Assembly (NCBI RefSeq): GCF_021441885.1
Contig: NZ_CP090439.1
Span: 868,001 to 932,000, forward strand
From: Vibrio maritimus
GTDB taxonomy: Bacteria > Pseudomonadota > Gammaproteobacteria > Enterobacterales > Vibrionaceae
Length of the DNA: 64,000 bases
Direction: 5' to 3'
The notes under the pieces are model-generated. The model was not told where the DNA came from, made no database searches, and saw only the letters and a program-made list of their open reading frames with translations. Made by a program: the position numbers and the translations under genes. Numbering within the stretch: the first letter of the stretch is position 1; each line of letters opens with the position of its first letter. This document shows, piece after piece, positions 16,437 through 24,124 of this stretch.

Positions 16437-16472
16437 CCGAAACAGTAAAAAGATAAGATTGATAAAGGCTAT

Positions 16473-17084
16473 TTATTTGGTGTGATTAAGCCTTTGTTGG
16501 TTTTTCATGAAAGGTTTTTTTATCCAGTAATCTAGGCTCACGTAGCGACCTCCACCGTAGATGAACAGCACCATCAGCATCACAAAGTAGGTGGCGGCGA
16601 ACTCCATACCATTGTTAAGCATGACCGGGTCGCCCAGCTCCGTGATGTAGTTGTAGCGACCAGGGAAGTTCTCTGCCAGCCAGGTAATGAAGCCGTTAAG
16701 ACGCATGGTTGATTCCATGCTGCCTGTTGCGATCGCATCCCAGCCGTGTTTCCAGTGAACCATGGCACTGGCTACGCTCATCATGAAAATCATTGGGATT
16801 GAGACAATGCGGGTGAATAGTCCAAGTGCAATACAGATACACCCAAGAACTTCAGTGGCAGCAGCGAGGAACGCAAGGAGTTCGGGAAAAGGTAAGTTTA
16901 ATCCACCGTCTGCTACAGGAGCGCCAAACCATGCGACGGTACCTGCGTAGCCCAGAACCTTAGAGCGTGCGCCTACAAAGATCACTGGAACCAGAAAAAG
17001 ACGGATGGAAAAAAGGACCAAAAAGTCTATTTTGCGACATTTTTCGATAAGGTTGTCGTACCAAGTAATGACTGACTTAATCAT
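16473..17084 (-). CDS. DoxX-family inner-membrane protein of the MNIO gene cluster
   Basis: This 203-residue protein has four hydrophobic helices and DoxX features (LFSIRLFLVPVIFVGARSK, PFPELLAFLAAATEVLGCICIALGLFTRIVSIPMIFMMSVAS). DoxX proteins are quinone-linked or redox membrane proteins of poorly known role, and they recur as the last gene of bufferin/HvfA-type operons. It begins one base after the HvfC-like stop and is followed after 67 bases by cydA. A role in moving electrons or in supporting the modified peptide is inference. The C-terminal tail is basic. Confidence 0.8.
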   Translation of the reverse strand: MIKSVITWYDNLIEKCRKIDFLVLFSIRLFLVPVIFVGARSKVLGYAGTVAWFGAPVADGGLNLPFPELLAFLAAATEVLGCICIALGLFTRIVSIPMIFMMSVASAMVHWKHGWDAIATGSMESTMRLNGFITWLAENFPGRYNYITELGDPVMLNNGMEFAATYFVMLMVLFIYGGGRYVSLDYWIKKPFMKNQQRLNHTK

Positions 17085-17085
17085 G

Positions 17086-17796
17086 TTATTCTCCTAGGGC
17101 TTCGATGTGTAACAGCCCAAGATGTGTGAAATGTTGTATCCAATTCGCTAGGTTGAAGTCGGCAAGTTGAGCGTCTGTTTGTAGTTTTAGTTCCAGTAAG
17201 CTGGCGCAAGGCAGCGACTGAATCATCTGTACTAGCGCGACATCAATAGGCCTTAGCTTTTGCGATACCACATGGTGTTGAGCATGCCGAAAAACGGCGT
17301 AATATTTCGATTTGTTATTTTCTGTTGGCGTTATCGAATGACTGGATACCTCAAAAGGCAATTCAAGAAGCCGAGCGGTTGGGTTGAGCAAGATGCGGTA
17401 ATACTCTGCACTCGCCAGAATGTCGTCACTCCAATCCCTTGCTGGCATTACTACGTCGCAATCAATCTCAGCGCTAAACGCTGTCCACTCGTATTCAATA
17501 ATCGATGTGCTAAGTGCTTCCGCCATTGGGCATTGCTGAACGTATTGAACAAACTCTGTCGCAATATGGTGAAATTCAGGCTCCATGGCGCAGTGTTTCA
17601 GCAGAAACCCATCGAGTAATTGATTGAGATTCTTATCGCCAACACGCGCCACAAAAAGAGGGAAGGTGTTGGTGACTACACCAAAGATGTTGTCTCGAAT
17701 AAACTCTCCGTATTGACATTCTTCAGTGCGACCAGCGCGCACTAATCGAGCGAGCGATTCAGTTTGATGCAGCATTTGTCCTGGAGGATTATGCAT
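17086..17796 (-). CDS. HvfC/BufC-like DUF2063 partner of the MNIO enzyme
   Basis: This 236-residue protein has an N-terminal helical DUF2063 domain (QYGEFIRDNIFGVVTNTFPLFVARV, about residues 23-50) and a C-terminal region containing PFEVSSHSITPTENNKSKYYAVFRHAQ. These proteins bind the precursor leader and present it to the DUF692 enzyme. Its ATGCATAA start overlaps the MNIO stop by 8 bases, so stoichiometric synthesis is likely. It was once described as a putative DNA-binding family, but no HTH is evident here. Confidence 0.82.
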   Translation of the reverse strand: MHNPPGQMLHQTESLARLVRAGRTEECQYGEFIRDNIFGVVTNTFPLFVARVGDKNLNQLLDGFLLKHCAMEPEFHHIATEFVQYVQQCPMAEALSTSIIEYEWTAFSAEIDCDVVMPARDWSDDILASAEYYRILLNPTARLLELPFEVSSHSITPTENNKSKYYAVFRHAQHHVVSQKLRPIDVALVQMIQSLPCASLLELKLQTDAQLADFNLANWIQHFTHLGLLHIEALGE

Positions 17797-18655
17797 ACGC
17801 CTCTCCTTGCTTGACTGAGTTTGTCAGCCGAGATGGAGTACTCACGTCTGCATAGATCTGGCGCAACTCTTCGCTCAGCACGACCAGCGGAGGCACATTG
17901 TGGTCACGCTCTAGAAGCAGAGGCTTGCTCCCATGTAGGAGATACACATAGTGTGCGAGATCTTTAACGCTGTCAGGCACGGGTTTACCGTGGGTATCTA
18001 GCAGTGACTCATCACTCTGTTTTAGGTGACCAGCGATGTGGTAGTAGCGAATGGCGTCACTGGGTAGGGCTCTTAACATCTCGTAAGGGCAGTAGCCGTG
18101 GTTCACGCTGTTCACATAGACATTGTTGATGTCTAGCAACATCTGGCACCCTGATTTTTCAATCAACTCGGCAAAGAATTCACCTTCTGGCATCTCGTTA
18201 TCAAAGTTGTGGTAATACGAAATGTTTTCCAAGACTAGTGGGCGCTCGACCAAGTGTTGAACTCGTTGAATGCGTGATACTAAATAGTCGATATTTTCTT
18301 GATTCCTCGGAACTGGCAGCAGGTCATACAGATACCCCTGACTGTCTCTCGAAAAACAGAGATGATCGCTGTAAATCTCGATATCAAACTCGTTTAGAAA
18401 TCGCGCAACATCTGCCAAATAACTCTCATTTAGTGGAACACAGTCACCAATGGATAGACTGAGTCCGTGAGCAACGAGAGGGTATTTACCTGCAATTTCA
18501 ATAAGACGTTCTCGCTTTTCTCCGCCGATGTTCATCCAGTTTTCTGGCGCTAGCTCAAGAAAATCGATGTCTGGATGTTTAGGCATTTCGCTGAGCATCT
18601 CGATGTGTTCCATGCGTAAACCAATCCCTTTGCTGGTGTCGGTTATTGTCCGCAT
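17789..18655 (-). CDS. DUF692 multinuclear non-haem iron oxidase (MNIO; HvfB/BufB-like)
   Basis: This 288-residue TIM-barrel enzyme has metal ligand motifs spread through the protein: ELAPENW, VAHGLSLSIG, YSDHLCFS, LVLENISYY, MLLDINNVYVNS, YYHIAGH and LLERDHNVPP. MNIOs use two or three irons to modify cysteines of small peptides, for example to oxazolone-thioamide or related groups. I chose the ATG at 18655 (MRTITDTSKGIGLRMEHIEM), which overlaps the precursor gene by 13 bases; a longer frame would run through the precursor gene. Its target is almost certainly the Cys-containing peptide encoded immediately upstream. Confidence 0.9.
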   Translation of the reverse strand: MRTITDTSKGIGLRMEHIEMLSEMPKHPDIDFLELAPENWMNIGGEKRERLIEIAGKYPLVAHGLSLSIGDCVPLNESYLADVARFLNEFDIEIYSDHLCFSRDSQGYLYDLLPVPRNQENIDYLVSRIQRVQHLVERPLVLENISYYHNFDNEMPEGEFFAELIEKSGCQMLLDINNVYVNSVNHGYCPYEMLRALPSDAIRYYHIAGHLKQSDESLLDTHGKPVPDSVKDLAHYVYLLHGSKPLLLERDHNVPPLVVLSEELRQIYADVSTPSRLTNSVKQGEAYA

Positions 18656-18957
18656 ACCCCACCTGTTACTTTGCTGTTGGCCGAGGTGATCGCATCTTCT
18701 GGTGCATTGATGCCTTGACCCGATAGTCCACATTTACCGTCTCGTGCGCGAACAAGTTTGTCTTGGGGGTTACTAGTGAGCTCTTGTTTTTCAAAGCGTT
18801 TTTCAGTACCACATTTACCCGCAGCACACTTACCACCATTTTGTCCTGATGATTGTGCTTTTACCGGCGTTTCGGCAGCATCCGTCGTTGCAGCGATAGC
18901 TGAGTTAAGTGAAACCAGTGAGGTAAGCGCAACCGAAATGATGAGTTTATTGTTCAT
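18643..18957 (-). CDS. Bufferin/HvfA-like Cys-motif precursor peptide
   Basis: This 104-residue protein has a Sec-type signal peptide (MNNKLIISVALTSLVSLNSA, cleaved near residue 22). Its four cysteines lie in Gly-rich motifs: GGKC44, AGKC49G, DGKC76G and GGVC102G. They resemble the EGKCG repeats of HvfA/bufferin peptides, which MNIO enzymes modify to bind copper. The core is smaller and more degenerate than classical bufferins, with only two full GKCG motifs plus a GVCG at the C-terminus. It overlaps the MBL-fold gene by 11 bases and the MNIO gene by 13. Metal binding is inferred from the family. Confidence 0.82.
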   Translation of the reverse strand: MNNKLIISVALTSLVSLNSAIAATTDAAETPVKAQSSGQNGGKCAAGKCGTEKRFEKQELTSNPQDKLVRARDGKCGLSGQGINAPEDAITSANSKVTGGVCGQ

Positions 18958-19903
18958 TTGAAGTCTCCTTTAGAGAAGCAACAGGGAAGCTAGAGAGGTC
19001 ACGAGCAGAGAAAATCTTGCCCTTGTAGTATTTGGCTACAATGTCGAGCGACAGAGCTTTACGTTTAAGACCAAGACCCATCCAGTGGTTTAGGATAAGT
19101 AGCTTAGGATTGATTTCTGCAGCGATTTTGCCAACGACAGATGGTTTGGCGTGCATAAAAGCGGAAATCTCATCTGCCTCTTCGTGAATCGCCATTGGCA
19201 TGACGAGAATGTCGGCACCCTTGGCAAAGTTAAGGAAAGCTGGGTTGCTACCATTTTGGTCAGCTGAGATAACGATGGTGCCTTTGTCACTCTCGATTCG
19301 GTATGCCAGCGTCGGAACATCACCGTGTGGAATACCTAGTGCGTATACAGTTAAGCCATCTAGCGCGTAGACTTTTTGTGGTGTCGTTGCGGTATAGGAC
19401 ACATCGGTGAGGTCGACCGGGAACAGACCGTCGGTGCCATCATAGAGACCGTTAAGGTAGGCATACGCGCCCTTCTCTTTATTGAACATAGCGTCCATAT
19501 AGCCCGTTAGACTTGGAAAAGCAGAGCCCGCTTCGGGACCTGTAATGTCCAGTGCATCTTCACGATTGAAGAAGTAAGCCCCTTTTAGGATGGCTGGCAA
19601 ATCGGCAACGTGGTCGGTATGAAAGTGTGAGATGGCAAGGAGGTCTAAATCCTCTAGCTTGGCACCAGCTTGACCAAATCGCAGATAGTTACCACCGCCG
19701 GCATCAATCATGATTCTTGATTTGCCTTTCCACCAAATGAGCTCGCCAGATGACGCGCGTAAGTCATCGGAAATGGGACCGCCTGATCCAAGGATTTGCA
19801 GGGTAAAGTCTTTGTCTAGGGGTTCAAGATTGATTGCAAAAGATTGTGTTGCCCCAAGAGAGCAGCCCAGCGCTAGAGCGAGTGCTTTAATCGGCCATTT
19901 CAT
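18947..19903 (-). CDS. Periplasmic MBL-fold metallo-hydrolase heading the MNIO operon
   Basis: This 318-residue protein has a signal peptide (MKWPIKALALALGCSLGATQ, SFA cleavage) and the metallo-beta-lactamase fold. HFHTDH lies at 93-98 (zinc ligands His93, His95, Asp97, His98), with ISADQNGSNPAFL and LILNHWMG further on. An AGGGNYLRFGQ segment precedes the metal site. It hydrolyses an unknown ester, lactone or phosphoester in the periplasm. Its stop overlaps the start of the precursor peptide by 11 bases, so it is the first gene of the array. An MBL-fold enzyme is not, to my knowledge, a standard part of bufferin operons. Confidence 0.82.
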   Translation of the reverse strand: MKWPIKALALALGCSLGATQSFAINLEPLDKDFTLQILGSGGPISDDLRASSGELIWWKGKSRIMIDAGGGNYLRFGQAGAKLEDLDLLAISHFHTDHVADLPAILKGAYFFNREDALDITGPEAGSAFPSLTGYMDAMFNKEKGAYAYLNGLYDGTDGLFPVDLTDVSYTATTPQKVYALDGLTVYALGIPHGDVPTLAYRIESDKGTIVISADQNGSNPAFLNFAKGADILVMPMAIHEEADEISAFMHAKPSVVGKIAAEINPKLLILNHWMGLGLKRKALSLDIVAKYYKGKIFSARDLSSFPVASLKETSNEQ

Positions 19904-19981
19904 AACCAGTTCCTATCTTTTTTGTCTGCGTTTTACTTTGGGTAAAAGTGTGAATGTGCCGACTGGGATCCACGTGTTTTG

Positions 19982-19995
19982 TTGATCTTGGTCAA
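19982..19995. promoter_or_regulatory. FNR-like box upstream of the MBL/MNIO/cyd array
   Basis: TTGATCTTGGTCAA matches the FNR palindrome TTGAT-N4-ATCAA at nine of ten defined positions. It lies about 79 bases upstream of the first gene (start at 19903). Control by an FNR/CRP-type regulator would suit an operon ending in cytochrome bd. Prediction only. Confidence 0.45.
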
Positions 19996-20119
19996 GGCAC
20001 GTGAGTAAGATAAGTAAAAACGACCGTTAAGTATGTATGAATATATAAAATGTCGTGTTTAGTAAAACTAAACGAATGGGAAGCTAAGAGATTGAAAGTG
20101 CGATGAAGACAGAAATGGC

Positions 20120-20144
20120 AAGGGCTCACATAAAGTGAGCCCTT
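20120..20144. terminator. Terminator downstream of the MFS gene
   Basis: AAGGGCTCAC (20120-20129) pairs perfectly with GTGAGCCCTT (20135-20144), loop ATAAA, ten bases after the MFS stop. It separates the MFS gene from the MBL promoter region. T-tracts are modest on both strands. Confidence 0.65.
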
Positions 20145-20154
20145 TTGGTTTGAA

Positions 20155-21336
20155 CTATGCCACGCTTGGGATTGCGCTTTGTTTTTTATCAAGAGCACCA
20201 CTGAGGCGTGTTAGTAATAGTGCAACTATGACGATTGCCGCTCCAACCCAAGGGGTATGCATGAGCCCCGCTTCAGCGACGATATGACCGCCACCCCATG
20301 AACCTAATGCGATACCAACGTTAAAGGCCGCGATGTTTAAGCCTGAGGCAACGTCAACCCCATCAGGCGCATACTTCTCTGCTAGCTTCACTACATAAAC
20401 TTGCAAACCTGGGACGTTACCGAAGGCAAAGGCACCCCATACCAAGATAGTGATGACGGCTGCAATCGGGTTTACTGCTGTGAAGTTGAACACCAGTAAG
20501 ATGCCAGCAAGACCTGCGAAGATAATCGTTAGGGCTTTAATTGGACCCATAGAGTCTGCCATTTTCCCGCCCCAGATGTTACCGATAGCGACAGAAACTC
20601 CATAGACCAACATGATCAAGCCGACGGCACTTGAATCAAACCCCGACACTTGCTCTAAGATCGGTGCAAGGTAAGTAAATGCGGTAAACGTACCACCATA
20701 GCCCAGCGCAGTAATCGCGTACACTAGAAGCAGACGAGGCTGCGCCAGTACCTTCATTTGCGCTGAAAGTTTTGCCGCTGGTGGCTGTTTTAGGTTATTT
20801 GGAACAAGGAAAGCACTGCCAATCAGAGCGATTAATCCAAGTACCGCAACAACCAAGAACGTGGTTTGCCAGCCGAAGGTTTGTCCGATGTAAGTGCCAA
20901 GCGGAACACCCGTCACTAGAGCGACAGTCAGACCAGTAAACATAATGGCGATAGCGCTCGCGGCTTTCTCTTTAGAAACCAAGCCTGTCGCAATGGTCGA
21001 GCCAATGGAGAAGAATACCCCGTGAGCAAGACCTGTCAGGATGCGCGCAAGGACAAGAGTGTTATAGCCAGGCGCTTGCCAAGCCAAAAGGTTTCCCGCG
21101 ACAAACAAACTCATAACAGAGAGTAGAACGTATTTGCGTTTCCAGTTTCCTGTTAGCGCGGTCAGTACAGGTGCGCCAACCGCTACCCCAAGCGCGTATA
21201 AGCTAACCAGTAGCCCGGCAGAAGGAAGTGAAACGCCAAGATCGGCAGCCATAGTTGGTATTAATCCAACGATGACGAACTCAGTGGTACCAATGGCAAA
21301 GGCACTGAGTGTAAGTGCAAAAAGTGCAATAGGCAT
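20155..21336 (-). CDS. MFS transporter, AraJ/YdhP-like drug or sugar efflux family
   Basis: This 393-residue inner-membrane protein has twelve predicted helices. The N-terminal segment LSAFAIGTTEFVIVGLIPTM and the loop 2-3 motif TGNWKRKYVLL are typical of the AraJ/YdhP/PbuE drug:H+ antiporter group. It starts at a single clear ATG (MPIALFALTL). The substrate is unknown; related proteins export arabinose, purines or drugs. It is a monocistronic unit, divergent from the peroxiredoxin-like gene and ended by a hairpin. The A/T-rich leader holds no obvious operator. Confidence 0.85.
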   Translation of the reverse strand: MPIALFALTLSAFAIGTTEFVIVGLIPTMAADLGVSLPSAGLLVSLYALGVAVGAPVLTALTGNWKRKYVLLSVMSLFVAGNLLAWQAPGYNTLVLARILTGLAHGVFFSIGSTIATGLVSKEKAASAIAIMFTGLTVALVTGVPLGTYIGQTFGWQTTFLVVAVLGLIALIGSAFLVPNNLKQPPAAKLSAQMKVLAQPRLLLVYAITALGYGGTFTAFTYLAPILEQVSGFDSSAVGLIMLVYGVSVAIGNIWGGKMADSMGPIKALTIIFAGLAGILLVFNFTAVNPIAAVITILVWGAFAFGNVPGLQVYVVKLAEKYAPDGVDVASGLNIAAFNVGIALGSWGGGHIVAEAGLMHTPWVGAAIVIVALLLTRLSGALDKKQSAIPSVA

Positions 21337-21566
21337 GTGATGTCTCCAGTAATGCGCAGCCGCTTTTATTAGTGACTACCTTCGTTTTGTTGAGCGCATT
21401 ATTGAAGAAAGTTGGATTGCGAAAAATAGTAATTGTAACAAATGATTTTTACAAATATTGCAAATATAGGTTCTGACCAGGTTACTAAAAGTTAACTACT
21501 TGAAAGTATGAGGATCTCGACCCACAATCAATGGCAACCTATTAAAACGTGAATAAAGGAGTGAGT

Positions 21567-22106
21567 ATGTCTACATCGGTAAAACTAAAAGCGGGCGATG
21601 CGTTTCCATCACTACAAGCAACGTTATTGGATGGTTCATCGGTCACACTTGGTGAGCCAAAAAACGGTTTAACATGGCAGGCGGTGTTTGTGTATCGCGG
21701 TAAACACTGTCCACTTTGCACCAAATACCTCAACGAACTTGAGTCTTACAAGCAAGCATTTGCTGATGCAGGTGTGGATATATTAGCGGTATCTGGCGAT
21801 TCTAAAGAGCAATTAGAAAAGCATCTAGAGCAGTTGGATGTCAGCTTTCCACTGGCTTATGGTTTGACTGAAGAGCAAATGAAACAGCTTGGCGTATATA
21901 TCTCTTTGCCGCGTTCTGAGAAGGAGACAGACCATAATTTCGCTGAACCAGGGCTGTTTGTGGTGAATGAGCATGGCAATCTTCATGTCGTCGACATCTC
22001 AAACAATCCGTTTGTAAGACCGGAATTAGGCGCGCTATCACGCGGTCTTGCTTGGATTCGCGATCCAAATAACAACTACCCAATTCGCGGGACGCTAGAT
22101 TACTAA
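21567..22106 (+). CDS. Peroxiredoxin-like AhpC/TSA-family protein
   Basis: This 179-residue cytoplasmic thioredoxin-fold protein has the redox motif CPLC (VYRGKHCPLCTKYLNELESY), with the first Cys as likely peroxidatic residue and the second four residues later. The segment LAVSGDSKEQLEKHLEQL and a late aromatic-Pro region fit AhpC/TSA. It likely reduces peroxides or works as a thiol oxidoreductase. AAAGGAG five bases before the ATG at 21567 decides the start over an upstream GTG. It is followed by a terminator hairpin. Confidence 0.8.
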   Translation: MSTSVKLKAGDAFPSLQATLLDGSSVTLGEPKNGLTWQAVFVYRGKHCPLCTKYLNELESYKQAFADAGVDILAVSGDSKEQLEKHLEQLDVSFPLAYGLTEEQMKQLGVYISLPRSEKETDHNFAEPGLFVVNEHGNLHVVDISNNPFVRPELGALSRGLAWIRDPNNNYPIRGTLDY

Positions 22107-22116
22107 GCTCATTTCA

Positions 22117-22147
22117 AAAGTGGTGTGATATCTGATTGCACCACTTT
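22117..22147 (+). terminator. Terminator after the peroxiredoxin-like gene
   Basis: AAAGTGGTG (22117-22125) pairs perfectly with CACCACTTT (22139-22147) around a 13-base loop, ten bases after the stop. Only a short T-run follows. Confidence 0.6.
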
Positions 22148-22264
22148 CATCATCTCCACAATTTCTTCAACTTTTCTGCAAAATTACCGCGTATCTTTCC
22201 AATCCCTACACGTGACTTGCCAACTGAACTTTTAGTTGTTGCAAAGGACAAATTGGAGAGATGC

Positions 22265-22762
22265 ATGATTCGTAAACTTAACATCAAACAAACGATTATT
22301 GGTACTTTACTTGCCGCGTTGGTTGCTCCAGCCGCTGCCAAGCCGATCCCTGTCCCACCGTCGAAAGTGAAGCCAGTGGTGGTGAAGTCCGCGTTTAAGC
22401 CAGTTCAAAAAGCGCCAGTGCACCGCAGTTTTCACTATAGAAAACTTCCTAAAGGCGCAACGTTTGTTTTGATTGCTGGAATTAGCTATGCGGTAATAGA
22501 CAACGCTTATTACAAGCGTAGTAATGACACCTACATTTATGTAGAACAGCCACCCGTTTCTACGCAACCTCAGATTCAAGCTGGTGTGAGTAGTGAGAGT
22601 CAGTCAACGGTAACGGGAATGCAGGGTAAAGTCGTGCAATTAGTTCCAGAGAATGCAACGACGGTAACCGTAGACGGTGCGACCTTTTATGTCGATGGTG
22701 GGGACTGGTATGCCCCTATTGCAGGCACCAGTCAGTTCGTCATTGTCGAGCCACAGCTATAG
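22265..22762 (+). CDS. Exported protein with DUF6515-like C-terminal region
   Basis: This 165-residue protein has a signal peptide (MIRKLNIKQTIIGTLLAALV, cleavage after AAA near residue 25). A Pro/Lys/Val-rich segment follows (KPIPVPPSKVKPVVV), then a hydrophobic stretch (GATFVLIAGISYAVIDNAYY) and a C-terminal beta-rich part (TVDGATFYVDGGDWYAPIAG). This pattern, a YY-containing hydrophobic region plus a small beta domain ending WYxP, is common in uncharacterised periplasmic proteins of vibrios. The function is unknown. GGAGAG precedes the ATG at 22265, which is preferred over longer in-frame starts because it yields the signal peptide. Confidence 0.65.
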   Translation: MIRKLNIKQTIIGTLLAALVAPAAAKPIPVPPSKVKPVVVKSAFKPVQKAPVHRSFHYRKLPKGATFVLIAGISYAVIDNAYYKRSNDTYIYVEQPPVSTQPQIQAGVSSESQSTVTGMQGKVVQLVPENATTVTVDGATFYVDGGDWYAPIAGTSQFVIVEPQL

Positions 22763-22779
22763 TATGCGTTGTTTGATAT

Positions 22780-22807
22780 GAAGAGGGAGCCGCTAGGCTC
22801 CCTCTTC
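22780..22807. terminator. Bidirectional terminator between convergent genes
   Basis: GAAGAGGGAGCC (22780-22791) pairs perfectly with GGCTCCCTCTTC (22796-22807) around GCTA. The 12-bp stem lies between the exported-protein gene and the HxlR gene, serving both strands. Confidence 0.8.
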
Positions 22808-22821
22808 TTGATCTATCCGGC

Positions 22822-23190
22822 TCAGGCACGAAGTTGGATGTCATACGTCTCTGACCAAATACGCAGGTCATCGAGTATCTTAAGTGCACTTTGACCAAAC
22901 TCGGTAAGCTCATAACTGACGGCAATCGGTCTATCACTGATAACCTTACGCTCAACCATGCCTTCCAGCTCAAGCTCTTTCAGTCTCTGGTCGACCATTT
23001 TTTTACTAGCGCCGCCTAGCAGGCGCGTTAGATCATTAAAACGCACCGGACCATCTTTGAGATGATAGATAATCGAACCCTTCCACTTACCACCAATCAG
23101 GCGCATGCCTTTCTCGATCGCACAGGGCTCTGAGCAGACGTTTTCTACCGACTTACGCCCGCGGTTATCAATCTTGATTTGGCTTTCCAC
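22822..23190 (-). CDS. HxlR-family winged-helix regulator
   Basis: This 122-residue protein has the HxlR hallmark segment CAIEKGMRLIGGKWKGSIIYHLKDGPVRFNDLTRLL followed by MVDQRLKELELEGMVERKV and SYELTEFGQSAL. Two cysteines near the N-terminus (Cys19, Cys23) could sense thiol oxidation, as in the quinone- and aldehyde-sensing members. It is divergent from the DsbA-like oxidoreductase, which it probably controls. The repeat TAGGTCACC occurs twice in the shared promoter. Confidence 0.85.
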   Translation of the reverse strand: MESQIKIDNRGRKSVENVCSEPCAIEKGMRLIGGKWKGSIIYHLKDGPVRFNDLTRLLGGASKKMVDQRLKELELEGMVERKVISDRPIAVSYELTEFGQSALKILDDLRIWSETYDIQLRA

Positions 23191-23201
23191 GATAAAGCTC
23201 C

Positions 23202-23263
23202 TAGGTCACCAAATGGTAACTGGTTGAAACAGAAATATAGGTCACCATAATATACCTAGTCAC
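23202..23263. promoter_or_regulatory. Repeated HxlR-type operator elements in the hxlR-dsbA-like promoter
   Basis: TAGGTCACC occurs at 23202-23210 and 23238-23246. Each is followed by an inverted partner (TGGTAAC at 23214-23220, and ACCTAGTCAC after the second). The copies are 36 bp apart. Regulator binding is inferred from the divergent arrangement. Confidence 0.5.
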
Positions 23264-23324
23264 TAGAAATTCAATAAAAGAAAGAATTTCAATATAAGAA
23301 AGTATCAACAAAGAGAAAGTCATT

Positions 23325-23969
23325 ATGAGCCAAAAAATCAAATTGGATGTCGTATCGGATGTTGTGTGTCCATGGTGCATCATAGGTTACAAGCGACTAG
23401 AGCAGGCGATACGCGAACTGGGTGTCGAGGATCGTATCGATCTTGAGTGGCAGCCGTTTGAGCTCAACCCCCATATGCCGTTGGAAGGTCAAAATCTTCG
23501 TGAGCACTTGGCAGAAAAATATGGCACGACCAAAGAAGATAGTATTCGTGCGCGTGAAAACCTAACGAACTTAGGCGCAGAGTTGGGCTTTCGATTTCAG
23601 TACGACGACGATATGAAAATGCTTAACACGTTCGAGTCACACATCTTGCTTGAGTACGCTAAATCACAAGGTAAACAAACTGACCTGAAACTAAGACTGT
23701 TCAGCGCGTTTTTTGGTGAGGGGAAAGATATTAGTAACCGCGAAGTATTGGCTACTGAGCTACAGGCAGTTGGACTAGACAGCCAAGAGGCGCTCCAACT
23801 TCTCGACAACCCAGAAGCACGTCTGCAAGTTCAACAAGCAGAAGATATGTGGAAGCGAGCGGGTATTAGCTCCGTCCCAACTGTGGTGTTTAACCGAGAG
23901 AGTGCATTGACGGGTGCTCAGCCGGTGGATGTTTATAAGCAGGTGTTGCAAGAACTACTCGCGAGCTAG
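23325..23969 (+). CDS. DsbA-family oxidoreductase, FrnE-like
   Basis: This 214-residue cytoplasmic thioredoxin-fold protein has a CPWC active site at residues 15-18 (SDVVCPWCIIGYKRLEQAI) and the inserted helical domain of the FrnE/2-hydroxychromene isomerase-like group. The C-terminal cis-Pro region AGISSVPTVVFNRE is present. FrnE-type proteins act on disulfides in oxidative stress. There is no signal peptide, so it works in the cytoplasm. Divergent from the HxlR regulator and probably induced by it on thiol or quinone stress (inference). Confidence 0.85.
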   Translation: MSQKIKLDVVSDVVCPWCIIGYKRLEQAIRELGVEDRIDLEWQPFELNPHMPLEGQNLREHLAEKYGTTKEDSIRARENLTNLGAELGFRFQYDDDMKMLNTFESHILLEYAKSQGKQTDLKLRLFSAFFGEGKDISNREVLATELQAVGLDSQEALQLLDNPEARLQVQQAEDMWKRAGISSVPTVVFNRESALTGAQPVDVYKQVLQELLAS

Positions 23970-23986
23970 TTATAAATCAGTCAAAT

Positions 23987-24013
23987 CGCTGCCTGATTAA
24001 TGATTGGGCAGCG
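23987..24013 (+). terminator. Weak terminator after the DsbA-like gene
   Basis: CGCTGCC (23987-23993) pairs with GGCAGCG (24007-24013) around a 13-base loop, followed by TCATATTTCC. A T-run is nearly absent. Confidence 0.45.
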
Positions 24014-24124
24014 TCATATTTCCTTCCTATTAGCTTAATTAACTCTTAATAAATCATTCACTTACCTATGAAACCCTAGGCATCGTCAAGAAACAAATTA
24101 TTTCAATCTGCAAGGAAGTATGAC

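Noticed and set aside
18656..18733. N-terminal extension of the MNIO enzyme to 18733
   Set aside because: It runs within the precursor peptide gene and does not resemble the family's N-terminus; the ATG at 18655 fits MRTITDTSKGIGLR.
19992..20201. Small open frame of 69 codons overlapping the MFS gene end
   Set aside because: It crosses the MFS stop and the terminator, has no ribosome binding site and no family features.
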